Shown piece after piece: positions 1-8,389 of a stretch of DNA of 64,000 nt (positions are counted from its first letter, which is position 1; every line of letters starts with the position of its first letter). The notes below the pieces were generated by a model. That model saw only the letters and a list, made by a program, of their open reading frames with translations. It did not search any database and was not told the DNA's origin. The DNA comes from Actinomadura violacea. Its GTDB lineage: Bacteria; Actinomycetota; Actinomycetes; Streptosporangiales; Streptosporangiaceae. A program made the position numbers and the translations under genes. Location: NCBI RefSeq assembly GCF_017573465.1, contig NZ_JAGEPF010000007.1, forward strand, positions 303,944 through 367,943. Direction: 5' to 3'.

Positions 1-1848
1 AACCTGGGCGGCCCGCTCCAGGCGCGCTTCGACCGCACCGGTGATCCGGCCGACCTCGACCGGGCCATCACGGTGCTGAGCCAGGCGCGAGACGAGGCCG
101 CGCCGGGCCACCCCATCCGGGTCAACGTCCTGTTCAACCTGGGGAACGTCCTGCGGATCCGGCATGAGCGCGCGGGAGCGCCCGAGGATCTGCGGGACGC
201 GATCGGCTGCATGGAGGAGGCGGCGGGCGTTGCCTCGGCGGCGCCGGTGTCGCGGGTGCGGGCCGCCTATGCCGGGGGGATGCTCGCCGCCGACGCGGAA
301 CCCGAGCGGGCCGCCGACCTGCTGGAGACGGCGGTCCGGTTGCTGCCGCTGATCGTCCCGCGGCGGCTTGACCGTGCCGATCAGCGGCGGGCGCTCGCCG
401 ACCTCCCGACGCCCGCGGCCAACGCCGCGTCGGTCGTGCTGAACGGCTCGGCGCGGACGCCCTCCGGACGGGCGGAGCTGGCGTTGCGACTGCTGGAGAC
501 GGGCCGGTCGGTCCTGCTCGGGCAGGCGCTGGAGTCCCGCGAGGACCTGACGGACCTCGCGCGGGCGCATCCGGCACCGGCCGAGCGGTTCGCCGACCTG
601 CACGAGCGGCTCAACGCCCCGCCCTCCCTGAACCCCGCCGGGCGGCCGGCCGATGACGACCGCCGCGAACTGGCCGCCGCGTGGGCCGGCCTGCTCACCG
701 AGATCCGCTCGCTCCCGGGGTTCGCGTCGTTCGCCCTGCCGCCCTCGCACGCCGAACTGGCGGAGCAGGCCGCGGACGGCCCGATCGTCACGGTGAACAT
801 CAGCCTCTACGGCAGCGACGCCCTCATCCTCGACTCCGACGGGCTCGTCCGCCTTCCCCTGCCGGACGTGTCGTCCGACGCCCTGACCAGGCAGGTCGCC
901 GCATTCGACGAGGCGCTGGAGACGATCTGGACGAGCCGGTCCCCGCTCGCCCGCCGCGCCGCCGAGCGCGGCCTGCTCGACGTGCTCGCCTGGCTCTGGG
1001 ACGCGATCGCCCATCCGGTCCTCGGCGCGCTCGGCCACGACGGCGCGCCGCGCGACGGGCATTGGCCGCGGCTGTGGTGGGCGCCGGGCGGGCTGCTCGG
1101 GCGGCTTCCCCTGCACGCCGCCGGGCTGCCCGGCGGCCCGGCCGTGATGGACCGGGTGATCTCGTCCTACACCGCCAGCGTCACCGCCCTGCGGCATTCG
1201 CGGCGCAACGCCCGCCGCGCCGCGCGCGCCGAAGGTCCGGCCCTGGTCGTGGCGATGCCCACCACGCCGGGGGGCGCCGAGCGGCTCGACCACGTCGAGG
1301 CGGAGGCGCGCGCCGTCCGGCGCCTCCTGCCCGGCGCGGCGGTCCTCGGCGAGCCGGGGACGGCGACTAGGGCGGCGGTGCTGGCCGCGCTGGCGGACTG
1401 CCCGATCGCGCACTTCGCGTGCCACGGGGTCAGCGACCCGTCCGACCCGTCCGGCGGCCGGCTGCTGCTCGCCGACCACGAGGACGCGCCGCTGACCGTG
1501 GCCGACCTCGGCCCGCTGGACCTGCGGCACGCGCGGCTGGCGTACCTGTCGGCGTGCGGCACGGCCCGCGTCGCGGACCGGCTGGTCCCCGACGAGGGCG
1601 CCACGCTGGCCTCGGCGTTCCAGCTCGCCGGGTACCCGCACGTCATCGGTACGCTCTGGGAGATCGGCGACGAGGTCGCCGCGCGGGTCGCCGAAGCCTT
1701 CTACACCACGCTGACCAGGGACGCCGCGCCCGGCCTGCCGGACGTGGGCCGGTCGGCGGCGGCGCTGCACCGCGCCGTGCGGGCGGTGCGGGCCGAGCGG
1801 CCCGGCACACCGTCGCTCTGGGCGGCGCATCTGCACACCGGCGCATGA
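1..1848 (+). CDS. TPR-CHAT domain protein, 5' end outside the window
   Basis: The frame is open from base 1 (it reads N-L-G-G-P-L-Q-A), so the amino end is missing and 615 residues are visible. The first ~200 residues look like degenerate TPR helices (for example DPADLDRAI near residue 16). The last ~270 form a CHAT caspase-like peptidase domain with the His of HFACHG (residue 475) and the Cys of LSACGT (residue 519), so the catalytic pair is intact. CHAT proteins with TPRs are known as activated proteases in signalling and defence; the partner here is unknown. The BlaI-type gene follows after 74 bp and has its own operator, so the two are probably not one unit. Confidence 0.88.
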   Translation, partial: NLGGPLQARFDRTGDPADLDRAITVLSQARDEAAPGHPIRVNVLFNLGNVLRIRHERAGAPEDLRDAIGCMEEAAGVASAAPVSRVRAAYAGGMLAADAEPERAADLLETAVRLLPLIVPRRLDRADQRRALADLPTPAANAASVVLNGSARTPSGRAELALRLLETGRSVLLGQALESREDLTDLARAHPAPAERFADLHERLNAPPSLNPAGRPADDDRRELAAAWAGLLTEIRSLPGFASFALPPSHAELAEQAADGPIVTVNISLYGSDALILDSDGLVRLPLPDVSSDALTRQVAAFDEALETIWTSRSPLARRAAERGLLDVLAWLWDAIAHPVLGALGHDGAPRDGHWPRLWWAPGGLLGRLPLHAAGLPGGPAVMDRVISSYTASVTALRHSRRNARRAARAEGPALVVAMPTTPGGAERLDHVEAEARAVRRLLPGAAVLGEPGTATRAAVLAALADCPIAHFACHGVSDPSDPSGGRLLLADHEDAPLTVADLGPLDLRHARLAYLSACGTARVADRLVPDEGATLASAFQLAGYPHVIGTLWEIGDEVAARVAEAFYTTLTRDAAPGLPDVGRSAAALHRAVRAVRAERPGTPSLWAAHLHTGA

Positions 1849-1884
1849 CACGATGCCCCATGGACGGCCGGGGCCCGGCCCTCC

Positions 1885-1900
1885 TACTATCGACGTAGTA
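1885..1900. promoter_or_regulatory. BlaI-type operator upstream of the repressor gene
   Basis: TACTATCGACGTAGTA is an inverted repeat, TACTAT/GTAGTA with a 4-base spacer, 22 bases before the ATG of the BlaI-family gene. TACTA...TAGTA is the known half-site of BlaI/MecI operators, so autorepression is likely. The same 16-bp layout recurs at 2415-2430, and a wider form occurs at 5307 and 10584. Confidence 0.75.
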
Positions 1901-1922
1901 ATCCCGTTCCGGGGACGAGGAC

Positions 1923-2303
1923 ATGGTGAACGAGGACGACCGGGGACGGCGCCCGGCGGGCATGCTGGAGGACGCCGTGCTGGCCGTCCTGTGGGAGGGC
2001 GGCCGCCCGATGAGCCCCGCGGACGTGCAGGCCGTGCTGCCCGGCGACCCCGCCTACACGACCGTGATGACGACGCTGGCGCGGCTCGCCCGCAAGGGGC
2101 TGGCGAGCCGGGAGCGCGCGGGCCGCGGGTTCGTGTACGCCGCGGCCGTCGACGAGGCCGGGCACACCGCCGCCGCGATGAACGAGCTGCTGCGCCGCCG
2201 CCGCGACCGCGCCGCGGTGCTGGCCCGGTTCGTGTCCGAGCTGGCCCCCGAGGACGAGGAACTGCTGCAGCGGCTGCTGCGCGACGGCGGCATGGAGGGC
2301 TGA
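1923..2303 (+). CDS. BlaI/MecI/CopY-family repressor without an adjacent sensor
   Basis: This 126-residue protein has the BlaI winged-helix fold: helices around residues 14-70 (including YTTVMTTLARLARKGL) and a C-terminal dimerisation stretch with the typical LARFVSEL and EDEELLQRLL. Family members repress from TACTA-type dyads and are inactivated by proteolysis through a BlaR1/MecR1 membrane sensor. No M56 peptidase gene is nearby, so it is an orphan. Dyads of this type precede this gene, the glycosyltransferase gene at 2462 and the membrane-protein gene at 5336. It probably controls the envelope block rather than a beta-lactamase, and no beta-lactamase is present. Confidence 0.9.
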   Translation: MVNEDDRGRRPAGMLEDAVLAVLWEGGRPMSPADVQAVLPGDPAYTTVMTTLARLARKGLASRERAGRGFVYAAAVDEAGHTAAAMNELLRRRRDRAAVLARFVSELAPEDEELLQRLLRDGGMEG

Positions 2304-2414
2304 CCGGCCGGCTCCCGGCCGCTCCCGGCAAGGAAATTTCCGCCCGATCCGGGGTATATCCCCAGGCCAGGTGAGGGCCGTCCGGCGCTTACGTTCCGAT
2401 TACCCCCCGACTTT

Positions 2415-2430
2415 TACTATCGCGGTAGTA
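2415..2430. promoter_or_regulatory. BlaI-type operator before the glycosyltransferase gene
   Basis: TACTATCGCGGTAGTA repeats the 16-bp layout of the operator at 1885 (TACTAT, 4 bases, GTAGTA). It ends one base before a GTG in the frame of the next gene. That GTG would put the ribosome-binding site inside the operator, which argues for the ATG at 2462 as start. Confidence 0.75.
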
Positions 2431-2461
2431 GGTGTTGGACGAGGAACGAGGCGGTGAGCCG

Positions 2462-5296
2462 ATGCCGGCCGAACCCGATGTGACCGTCGTGGTGATCGCC
2501 TTCAACGACGCGGCCCGGCTGGCCCGGGCCGTCCGCTCGGCGCTCGGCCAGTCGCTGCCGGACGTGGAGGTCGTGATCGTCGACGACGCGAGCACCGACG
2601 CGACGCCCGCGGTCGCCGCCCGGCTGGCGGCCCGCGCCCCGGACCGGGTGCGGGCCTTCACCCTCCCGGTGAACTCCGGCGGCTGCGGCCGCCCGCGCAA
2701 CATCGGCATCCGGCACGCCAGGGGCCGGTACGTGATGTTCCTCGACAGCGACGACACCCTTGACCCGCACGCCTGCCGGAACATGGTCGCCGCCGCCGAG
2801 GACACCGGCGCCGACCTGGTGGCGGGCCGCTGCGTGCGCGTCCTGCCCGACCGCGAGCACGCCTGGTACGCGCGGCTGTACCGGGAGAGCGCCGTCTACG
2901 ACGACATCCTGGACAACCCCGACCTCCTCTACGACACGCTGGCGACCAACAAGTGCTACCGGCGCGCGTTCCTCGACCGCGCCGGCCTGCGGTTCGCCGA
3001 CCGGCTGCACTACGAGGACCTGCTGTTCAGCGCCGAGGCCTACCTCGGCGCGAACCGGATCGCGGTCATCCCGCACCGGGTCTACAACTGGCTGGTCGAC
3101 CCGCGCGGCGGCGCCCCGTCGATCAGCAACCGGCGTGCCGAGCTGAGCAACTTCGCCGACCGGCTGGAGATCCACCGGCGCATCGACGCGGCGCTGCGCG
3201 CGCACGGCGCGGACGAGATCGCGCTGGTCAAGGACGTCAAGTTCATCAACCACGACCTGCTGCTGTACCTGCGCGAGCTGCGCAGCCGCGACCCCTGGCA
3301 CCGCGAGGCGTTCGTCGGCCTGGCCCGCCCCTACCTCGAAGAGCTGGACGACGCCGTGTTCGAGGCCGCGGAGAAGATGCCCGCCATCGCCGCGCTGATG
3401 GTCCGCGAGCGCGACATCGAGGCGGCGATGGCCGCCGCCGACCACGCGCCGAAGGGGAGCGGCCGGCCCGTCCTGTCGATCGCCCCCGCCGAGCGGGACG
3501 GCCGGATCTACTGGTCCGGCGAGCACCTGCGCGCCGCGTCCGCCCGCCGCGTCCTGGACATCACCGGCCTCGGCGTGCACTCGGCCCCGCTGTCGGAGCT
3601 GGTCCTCGGCGGCCGGGTCACCGCGATGCGCCGGGACGGCAAGGCGCTGCGCATGTCCGGCACCGTCGTCAACCCGCTCGGCCGGATCCCCGAGGACGCC
3701 GAGCTCGGCGGCCGGCTGGAGATCCGCGACCGGCGCCGGCCCGGCCGGGCGTTCGGCGTCCCCGCCACCGTGCGGCGCGAGAACGGCCGGATCGCGTGGG
3801 AGACGGTGTTCTTCCCCACCCAGGTGATCCGGCCGATCGGCCTGGTCGACCAGACCTGGGGCGTGTGGCTGCAGCTGACGGTCGGCGGCGCCCCGGTCGA
3901 GGTCCGGCTGACCTCCGAGGGCACCGCGCACTGCGACCTCGCCGTGCCCGTCCGGCCGCGGCTGACCCGCGCCGTCGGCGACCGGCTGGAGGCCTACGTC
4001 GCCGCGACCGGCGAGCTCGCGCTGCGGATGGCGGCCGGGCGCTGGCCCGCCCGCGTCACGCTGCCCGCGCTGCGCCGGGTGGCCCGCACGGGCGCCGGGC
4101 GGCGCTGGTGGCGGCGGTTCGCCAGGACGGAGCGCCGGCTGCGCGAGCGGTTCGCCGCCCGCGCTCTGAAGATCGCGGTCTTCAACCGGGTGCTGGTCCG
4201 GCTGCCGGTGCGCCGGGGCACGGTCGTCTTCGAGAGCCGGAACGGCGCCCGGTACTGCGGCGACCCCAAGTACATCTTCCGCGCGCTGCGCGACAGCGCC
4301 GCGCCCTACCGGGCGATCTGGTCCTACCGCGACACCCGGCGCGGCTTCCCCGACGAGGCGCTGCTGGTCAGGCGCGGCTCGTGGGCCTACTACCGGGCGC
4401 TGGCCCGCGCCGAGCTGTGGATCGACGACCAGGGCCTGCCCGCCGGCCTGGTGAAGCGCCCGCAGACCACCTACGTCCAGACCTCGCCGGGCCCCGCGCC
4501 GGCTCCGGCGGACGACCCGCCGGCCGGACCCGGCGCCGGCGTCGTGCCCGATGACGCCGTCGTCGGGCACGAGAGGGCCGACCACCTCGTCGTCCGGTCC
4601 GAGCGCGACGTCCGCACGCCCGCCGGCGGCTCCGGCCCCGAACCGCTGCGGACCGGCTGCCCGCGCAACGACCCGCTGATCACCGGCGGCGACCCGCACG
4701 AGCTGGCCGCGCTCCGGCGGCGCCTCGGCCTCAGCGGTGACCGCCGCTACGCCGTCCTGTACGCGCCTGCGCTCCGCACCGGCCGCGACGGCCTGCCCGC
4801 CCGGTCGTTCGAGCTCGCGTTCCCGCTGGAGCGGTTCGCGCGGGAACTCGGCGACACCCACGTCCTGCTCGTCCGCGCGCCCGGCTCCGCCAACGCCGTC
4901 GTCCCGCCCGGCATGGACGGCACCGTGATCGACACCTCCGCCGTCCACGACGCCGCGCTCCTGATGCTGCTGTCGGACGCGCTGGTCACCGACGAGTCGC
5001 CGATCATGTTCGACTACGCGCTGCTCGACCGGCCGATGATCTTCTACGCGGCGCGGGGCGCGCCCCGCCCGGCCGGCGCCCGCGGCCGTCCCGGCCTCCC
5101 GGCGCCGGTGCCCGGGCCGGTCGCCGCCGGCGAGGACGCGCTGCTGGCCGCCCTCGGCGACCTCGACGGCGTCCGCCGCGAGCACGCCGCCGCCCGCCGC
5201 CGGTTCACCGAGCTGTACGGCGAGTACGACACCGGCACCGCCGCGAAGGCGATCGTCGAGCGGTTCTTCGCCGGGCGCCCGGCCGATGACCGCTGA
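2462..5296 (+). CDS. GT2 glycosyltransferase fused to a degenerate CDP-glycerol glycerophosphotransferase-like domain
   Basis: About 944 residues. The amino end is a GT-A family 2 glycosyltransferase (VTVVVIAFNDAARLARAV near residue 6; the acidic metal motif FLDSDDT near 97). The middle has no clear family. From about residue 580 the protein resembles TagF-type CDP-glycerol transferases that make teichoic-acid-like polymers (TVVFESRNG, then TDESPIMFDYALLDRPMIFY near 842). The usual QTWHGTPLK segment with its catalytic His is replaced by a Pro/Ala-rich YVQTSPGPAPAP near residue 670, so the second domain may be inactive or altered. The ATG is preferred because a GAGG-type site precedes it and the upstream GTG abuts the operator. 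It starts the envelope block and probably acts at the inner membrane face. Confidence 0.85.
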   Translation: MPAEPDVTVVVIAFNDAARLARAVRSALGQSLPDVEVVIVDDASTDATPAVAARLAARAPDRVRAFTLPVNSGGCGRPRNIGIRHARGRYVMFLDSDDTLDPHACRNMVAAAEDTGADLVAGRCVRVLPDREHAWYARLYRESAVYDDILDNPDLLYDTLATNKCYRRAFLDRAGLRFADRLHYEDLLFSAEAYLGANRIAVIPHRVYNWLVDPRGGAPSISNRRAELSNFADRLEIHRRIDAALRAHGADEIALVKDVKFINHDLLLYLRELRSRDPWHREAFVGLARPYLEELDDAVFEAAEKMPAIAALMVRERDIEAAMAAADHAPKGSGRPVLSIAPAERDGRIYWSGEHLRAASARRVLDITGLGVHSAPLSELVLGGRVTAMRRDGKALRMSGTVVNPLGRIPEDAELGGRLEIRDRRRPGRAFGVPATVRRENGRIAWETVFFPTQVIRPIGLVDQTWGVWLQLTVGGAPVEVRLTSEGTAHCDLAVPVRPRLTRAVGDRLEAYVAATGELALRMAAGRWPARVTLPALRRVARTGAGRRWWRRFARTERRLRERFAARALKIAVFNRVLVRLPVRRGTVVFESRNGARYCGDPKYIFRALRDSAAPYRAIWSYRDTRRGFPDEALLVRRGSWAYYRALARAELWIDDQGLPAGLVKRPQTTYVQTSPGPAPAPADDPPAGPGAGVVPDDAVVGHERADHLVVRSERDVRTPAGGSGPEPLRTGCPRNDPLITGGDPHELAALRRRLGLSGDRRYAVLYAPALRTGRDGLPARSFELAFPLERFARELGDTHVLLVRAPGSANAVVPPGMDGTVIDTSAVHDAALLMLLSDALVTDESPIMFDYALLDRPMIFYAARGAPRPAGARGRPGLPAPVPGPVAAGEDALLAALGDLDGVRREHAAARRRFTELYGEYDTGTAAKAIVERFFAGRPADDR

Positions 5297-5306
5297 CTCT
5301 CCGGCG

Positions 5307-5325
5307 TACTACCGGGTCTGTAGTA
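5307..5325. promoter_or_regulatory. BlaI-type operator, wide-spaced form
   Basis: TACTACCGGGTCTGTAGTA: 6-bp arms TACTAC/GTAGTA with a 7-base spacer, 10 bases before the ATG at 5336. The arms match the operators at 1885 and 2415 but stand three bases further apart. It overlaps the region where the promoter and leader of the membrane-protein gene must lie. Confidence 0.7.
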
Positions 5326-5335
5326 GAAAGAAGCC

Positions 5336-6517
5336 ATGCCGACCGCAGTGAACGCACCGCCCCGGACGGACGGCGCCGACCGCGCCGTCCGCTGGGTGAC
5401 GGCCGTCGCGCTGGCGTTCACCGCCGCGCAACTGCGCTTCGTCCCGGCCGGGATGACGCTGGGCGCCGGGGAGGTGGGCAATGTGTGGCAGGCCCGCAGC
5501 GGCGACCCGGGCGCCTTCCTGGACGTCTCGCGCGGGCACGCGACCGTCGCGCTGGTCGCCCCGATCGTCCAGGCGACGTCCTCGACCGCGGCGATGCGGA
5601 TCTACCTGGCGGTCGCCTCCGGCGCGGGGCTGTTCGCCGCGCTGTGGGCATGGCGCCCGCTGCACCGCCCCGAGACGCTCGCCGGCGCGGGCGTGCTGTT
5701 CGGCGGGCTGTGGGCCGCGCAGCTCTACGGCTCGCAGGCGATGCCCGACCTGTGGTGCGCGCTCGGGGCGCTCGGCGCGGTCGGCTGCCTCCTGCGGGTC
5801 GCCCGGGACCGGCAGGACTACCCGGCGATGCTCGGGCTGACGGCGAGCCTCGCGCTGGTCGCCGCGATGCGCCCGTCGCAGGGGCTCTGGCTGGCGCTGC
5901 CGCTGTGCGCCGCCCTGGCCGTCGTCCCGGCGTGGCGGCACCGCGAGGCCGTGGTGAGCGTCCTCGCCGGGCTGGTCCTGGACCTGACGGCCTGGCTCGT
6001 GCACGAGAACGGCGGCGCCGGCCCGGAACCGGTCCAGCGCGTCCAGCGGGCCGCGGCGCGCGGCTCCGGGTGGGTGGACGGCTGGCCCGGCTGGTCGGGC
6101 TTCGCGGCGGTGGCGGTGTTCCTCGCCATCGGCGGGCTCATGGCCGTGTCCGGCGTGCGGCGGCCCGGGACCGCGCTGCTGCCGATGGCCGTCGCGGCGT
6201 GGATGCTGGTGCCCGGAGCGCTGGCCGGCCCGGGAACGGCGGGCTTCCTGCTCACCGCGGGCGCGCTGGCGGCCGTGCCCGCCGCGGCGGGCTGCGTGCG
6301 GGCGCTGACCCGCGCCCGGCGGCGGCCGCTGGCGGCGGTGCTCACCGCCGGCTGCCTGGTCGCGCACCTGGCGGTGCAGAACGCGGCGCTCGACGCGGTG
6401 ACCGACGCCGCGTCGGCCGCCCCGGCCGCGCACCCGGCCTCCGGGCAGGGCGCGCACGCGCCGGGAGAAGGGGACGGTCGAGCGGATGGGACGGGGAGTG
6501 ACGGCATCCGGAGCTGA
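5336..6517 (+). CDS. polytopic membrane protein of unknown function, GT-C-like
   Basis: 393 residues with about ten hydrophobic segments (for example WVTAVALAFTAAQLRFV near residue 21), a short acidic EVG motif in an early loop, and an Ala/Gly-rich, charged tail. The layout resembles actinobacterial GT-C mannosyltransferases or lipid-linked sugar enzymes, but I cannot place it in a family. It overlaps the next gene by 32 bases and follows the polymer glycosyltransferase gene, so a role in handling a lipid-linked glycan is plausible. Its own BlaI-type operator suggests induction together with that gene. Confidence 0.8.
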   Translation: MPTAVNAPPRTDGADRAVRWVTAVALAFTAAQLRFVPAGMTLGAGEVGNVWQARSGDPGAFLDVSRGHATVALVAPIVQATSSTAAMRIYLAVASGAGLFAALWAWRPLHRPETLAGAGVLFGGLWAAQLYGSQAMPDLWCALGALGAVGCLLRVARDRQDYPAMLGLTASLALVAAMRPSQGLWLALPLCAALAVVPAWRHREAVVSVLAGLVLDLTAWLVHENGGAGPEPVQRVQRAAARGSGWVDGWPGWSGFAAVAVFLAIGGLMAVSGVRRPGTALLPMAVAAWMLVPGALAGPGTAGFLLTAGALAAVPAAAGCVRALTRARRRPLAAVLTAGCLVAHLAVQNAALDAVTDAASAAPAAHPASGQGAHAPGEGDGRADGTGSDGIRS

Positions 6518-7619
6518 TCAGGACGTGTCCGGCGGGGGCCCGGAGGCCCCGGCACCGCGCCGCGGGAAGGCTGCGCGCCCACCGCGGACGGCGCGCGCGG
6601 GGCTCGCCGCGCTCGGGCGGGCCCTGTCGGCCGAGGCGTCCGTGCCGCGCGTCGTGCTGGGGACCGCGGTCGCGGGGGCGGTCGTCGTCCTCGCGCTGAT
6701 GCACCGGGTCGCGCTCGACGCGGGGAGCGAGAGCCTGATGGGCGCCGACCGCGCCTGGCTGCTGATCGCCGCGCTCGCCACCGCCGCGATGTGGTGCGTC
6801 GGCACCGTCACCCAGCTCGGCTCGATGCCGGTGCGCCCGCCGGTCGGCCGGCTGTTCGCGGTGCAGGTCGCCGCGTCCTTCGCCAACCAGCTGCTGCCCG
6901 CCGGGTCCGGCGGCATCGCGATCAATGTCCGGTTCCTGCGGCGCTGCGGGCTGACCCGCGGCGCCGCGATGGGCTCGGTCGGGCTGAACTCGCTGGCCGG
7001 GCTGGTGACGCACCTGCTGCTGCTCGCGGTCGCCGTCGCGGGCGTCCCGTCGGCGCTCGGCATGCTGGGGGAGCGGCACTGGCTGCGCCCCCACGAGGTC
7101 GCCGCCGCCGTCGCCGGGAACCCGTGGGTCGAGGGCGGCCTCGCCGCCGCCGCGGTCGCCGCCGTCGCCGCGCTGGTGTGGCTGCGCCCGGCGCGCTTCG
7201 TGCGCGTCCTGCGGTCGCGCGCCGCCGGTGGGTGGAGGCATATGCGGCACGAGCTGGCCGGGCTCGGCAGGGTGCTGCGGCACCCCGGCCGCGCCACGGC
7301 CCTGTGGCTCGGGTCGCTGTCCTCGCCGCTGCTGCACGGCCTGGTGCTGTTCGCGGTGCTGCGCAGCCTCTCCGTCCCGATCACGGTGACCAGCGTCGTG
7401 GTGGTCTACCTCGTGGTCTCCTCGGTCTCGGCCCTGCTGCCCTCGCCCGGCGGGATCGGCGGGCTGGACGTGGTGCTCGTCGCCGGGCTGGTGTGGGCGG
7501 GCGTGCCGTCGGCCGCCGCGCTCGGGGCGGTCGTCGGGTACCGGCTGATCACCGTCTGGCTGCCGCTGCTGCCGGGCGCGTGCGTGTTCGCCGTCCTGCT
7601 GCGCCGCCGGATCATCTGA
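6486..7619 (+). CDS. LPG-synthase-TM / UPF0104 family integral membrane protein
   Basis: 377 residues; after a charged basic lead of ~50 residues there are 7-8 membrane segments. Family signatures are visible: FANQLLPAGSGG (~131), where the family usually has a Pro/Gly-rich loop, and LLPSPGGIGGLDV (~319). These proteins resemble the membrane half of MprF (lysyl-phosphatidylglycerol synthase/flippase) and AglD-type proteins; no aminoacyl-transferase domain is attached. It probably moves or supports lipid-linked intermediates. It overlaps the preceding gene, and its last 214 bases also lie under the 3' end of the opposing PAP2 gene. Confidence 0.87.
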   Translation: MGRGVTASGADQDVSGGGPEAPAPRRGKAARPPRTARAGLAALGRALSAEASVPRVVLGTAVAGAVVVLALMHRVALDAGSESLMGADRAWLLIAALATAAMWCVGTVTQLGSMPVRPPVGRLFAVQVAASFANQLLPAGSGGIAINVRFLRRCGLTRGAAMGSVGLNSLAGLVTHLLLLAVAVAGVPSALGMLGERHWLRPHEVAAAVAGNPWVEGGLAAAAVAAVAALVWLRPARFVRVLRSRAAGGWRHMRHELAGLGRVLRHPGRATALWLGSLSSPLLHGLVLFAVLRSLSVPITVTSVVVVYLVVSSVSALLPSPGGIGGLDVVLVAGLVWAGVPSAAALGAVVGYRLITVWLPLLPGACVFAVLLRRRII

Positions 7620-8377
7620 CCGCCCGCGTAGACGGTCCCCTGCCCGGCCCACACCAGGCCCGTCACCAGGACCGCCGCCGCCGTCACCGTCATCCCGGCC
7701 AGGACGTCCAGCAGGTAGTGGTTGGCGGTCGCCATCACGACGAACGCGGTCGCCGCCGGATACAGCAGGGCCAGCCAGCGTGCCCGGTACGGCCGAAGCA
7801 GCGCCAGCACCACCACAAGCACCCACGTCGCCCATGCCAGATGCAGCGACGGCATCGCCGCGTACTGGTCGGCGGGCACCGGGCCGCCGTGCGTCGTCCC
7901 GAACCCGGCGAGCGCCACCGAGTCGGCGAACCCCGCCCCCGGCAGCAGCCGCGGCGGCATCACCGGCAGGACGAAGAAGACCGTCATCCCCGCCAGGTTC
8001 GTGAGGACGAGGGCGTTGCGCGCGGGCCGGTAGAGGTCCGGTCCGGCGATGTAGCACCAGGCGAGGACGGACAGCGTGACGCCGATGTGCGCCCGCTGGT
8101 ACCACTCCACGGACGCCCACGCCATGCCGTGGTGGCCGGTCAGCCACCGGTTCAGCCCGAGTTCGACGTCCAGGTGCAGATCGCTTTCCGCGCCGAGGAC
8201 GTCCCGGCCGTGCACCAGCGCCGGCCCGTGCCGCGCGTCGGCGAGCGAACGCACGTAGTCGTAGACCTTCAGCAGGGCCAGCACGATCAGCAGCTCGCCG
8301 ATCGGCCACGGCCGCTTGCGGCGGGGCCTCCCGGCGGTCTGCCGGCCGGTGTCGTTCGCCCGGGGGCGCAGGAGCAA
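7406..8377 (-). CDS. PAP2-superfamily membrane phosphatase
   Basis: Five or six membrane segments and the PAP2 signatures PSLHLAWATW (~residue 175) and ATANHYLLDVLAG (~216), which carry the phosphatase histidines. It resembles the actinobacterial PAP2 subgroup that dephosphorylates lipid-linked or polyprenyl phosphates outside the membrane. The start is uncertain: TTG at 8377, 12 bases after the stop of the GT4 gene, is the longest fit, and the first membrane helix begins near residue 27. The last ~70 residues (from about TVYAGGQMIRRR) are read antisense to the LPG-synthase-like gene and look unstructured. The gene is probably co-transcribed with the GT4 gene. Confidence 0.85.
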   Translation of the reverse strand: MLLRPRANDTGRQTAGRPRRKRPWPIGELLIVLALLKVYDYVRSLADARHGPALVHGRDVLGAESDLHLDVELGLNRWLTGHHGMAWASVEWYQRAHIGVTLSVLAWCYIAGPDLYRPARNALVLTNLAGMTVFFVLPVMPPRLLPGAGFADSVALAGFGTTHGGPVPADQYAAMPSLHLAWATWVLVVVLALLRPYRARWLALLYPAATAFVVMATANHYLLDVLAGMTVTAAAVLVTGLVWAGQGTVYAGGQMIRRRSRTANTHAPGSSGSQTVISRYPTTAPSAAADGTPAHTSPATSTTSSPPIPPGEGSRAETEETTR

Positions 8378-8389
8378 CGCGCGGACGGT

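Noticed and set aside
2417..5185. A 922-codon open frame antisense to the GT2 fusion gene, and similar frames of 900-1100 codons at 6342-9704, 12760-16041 and 32818-36123
   Set aside because: They result from the GC-rich third positions of the real genes on the other strand. Their products are Arg/Gly/Pro/Ala-rich and show no motif, while the opposing frames have clear families.
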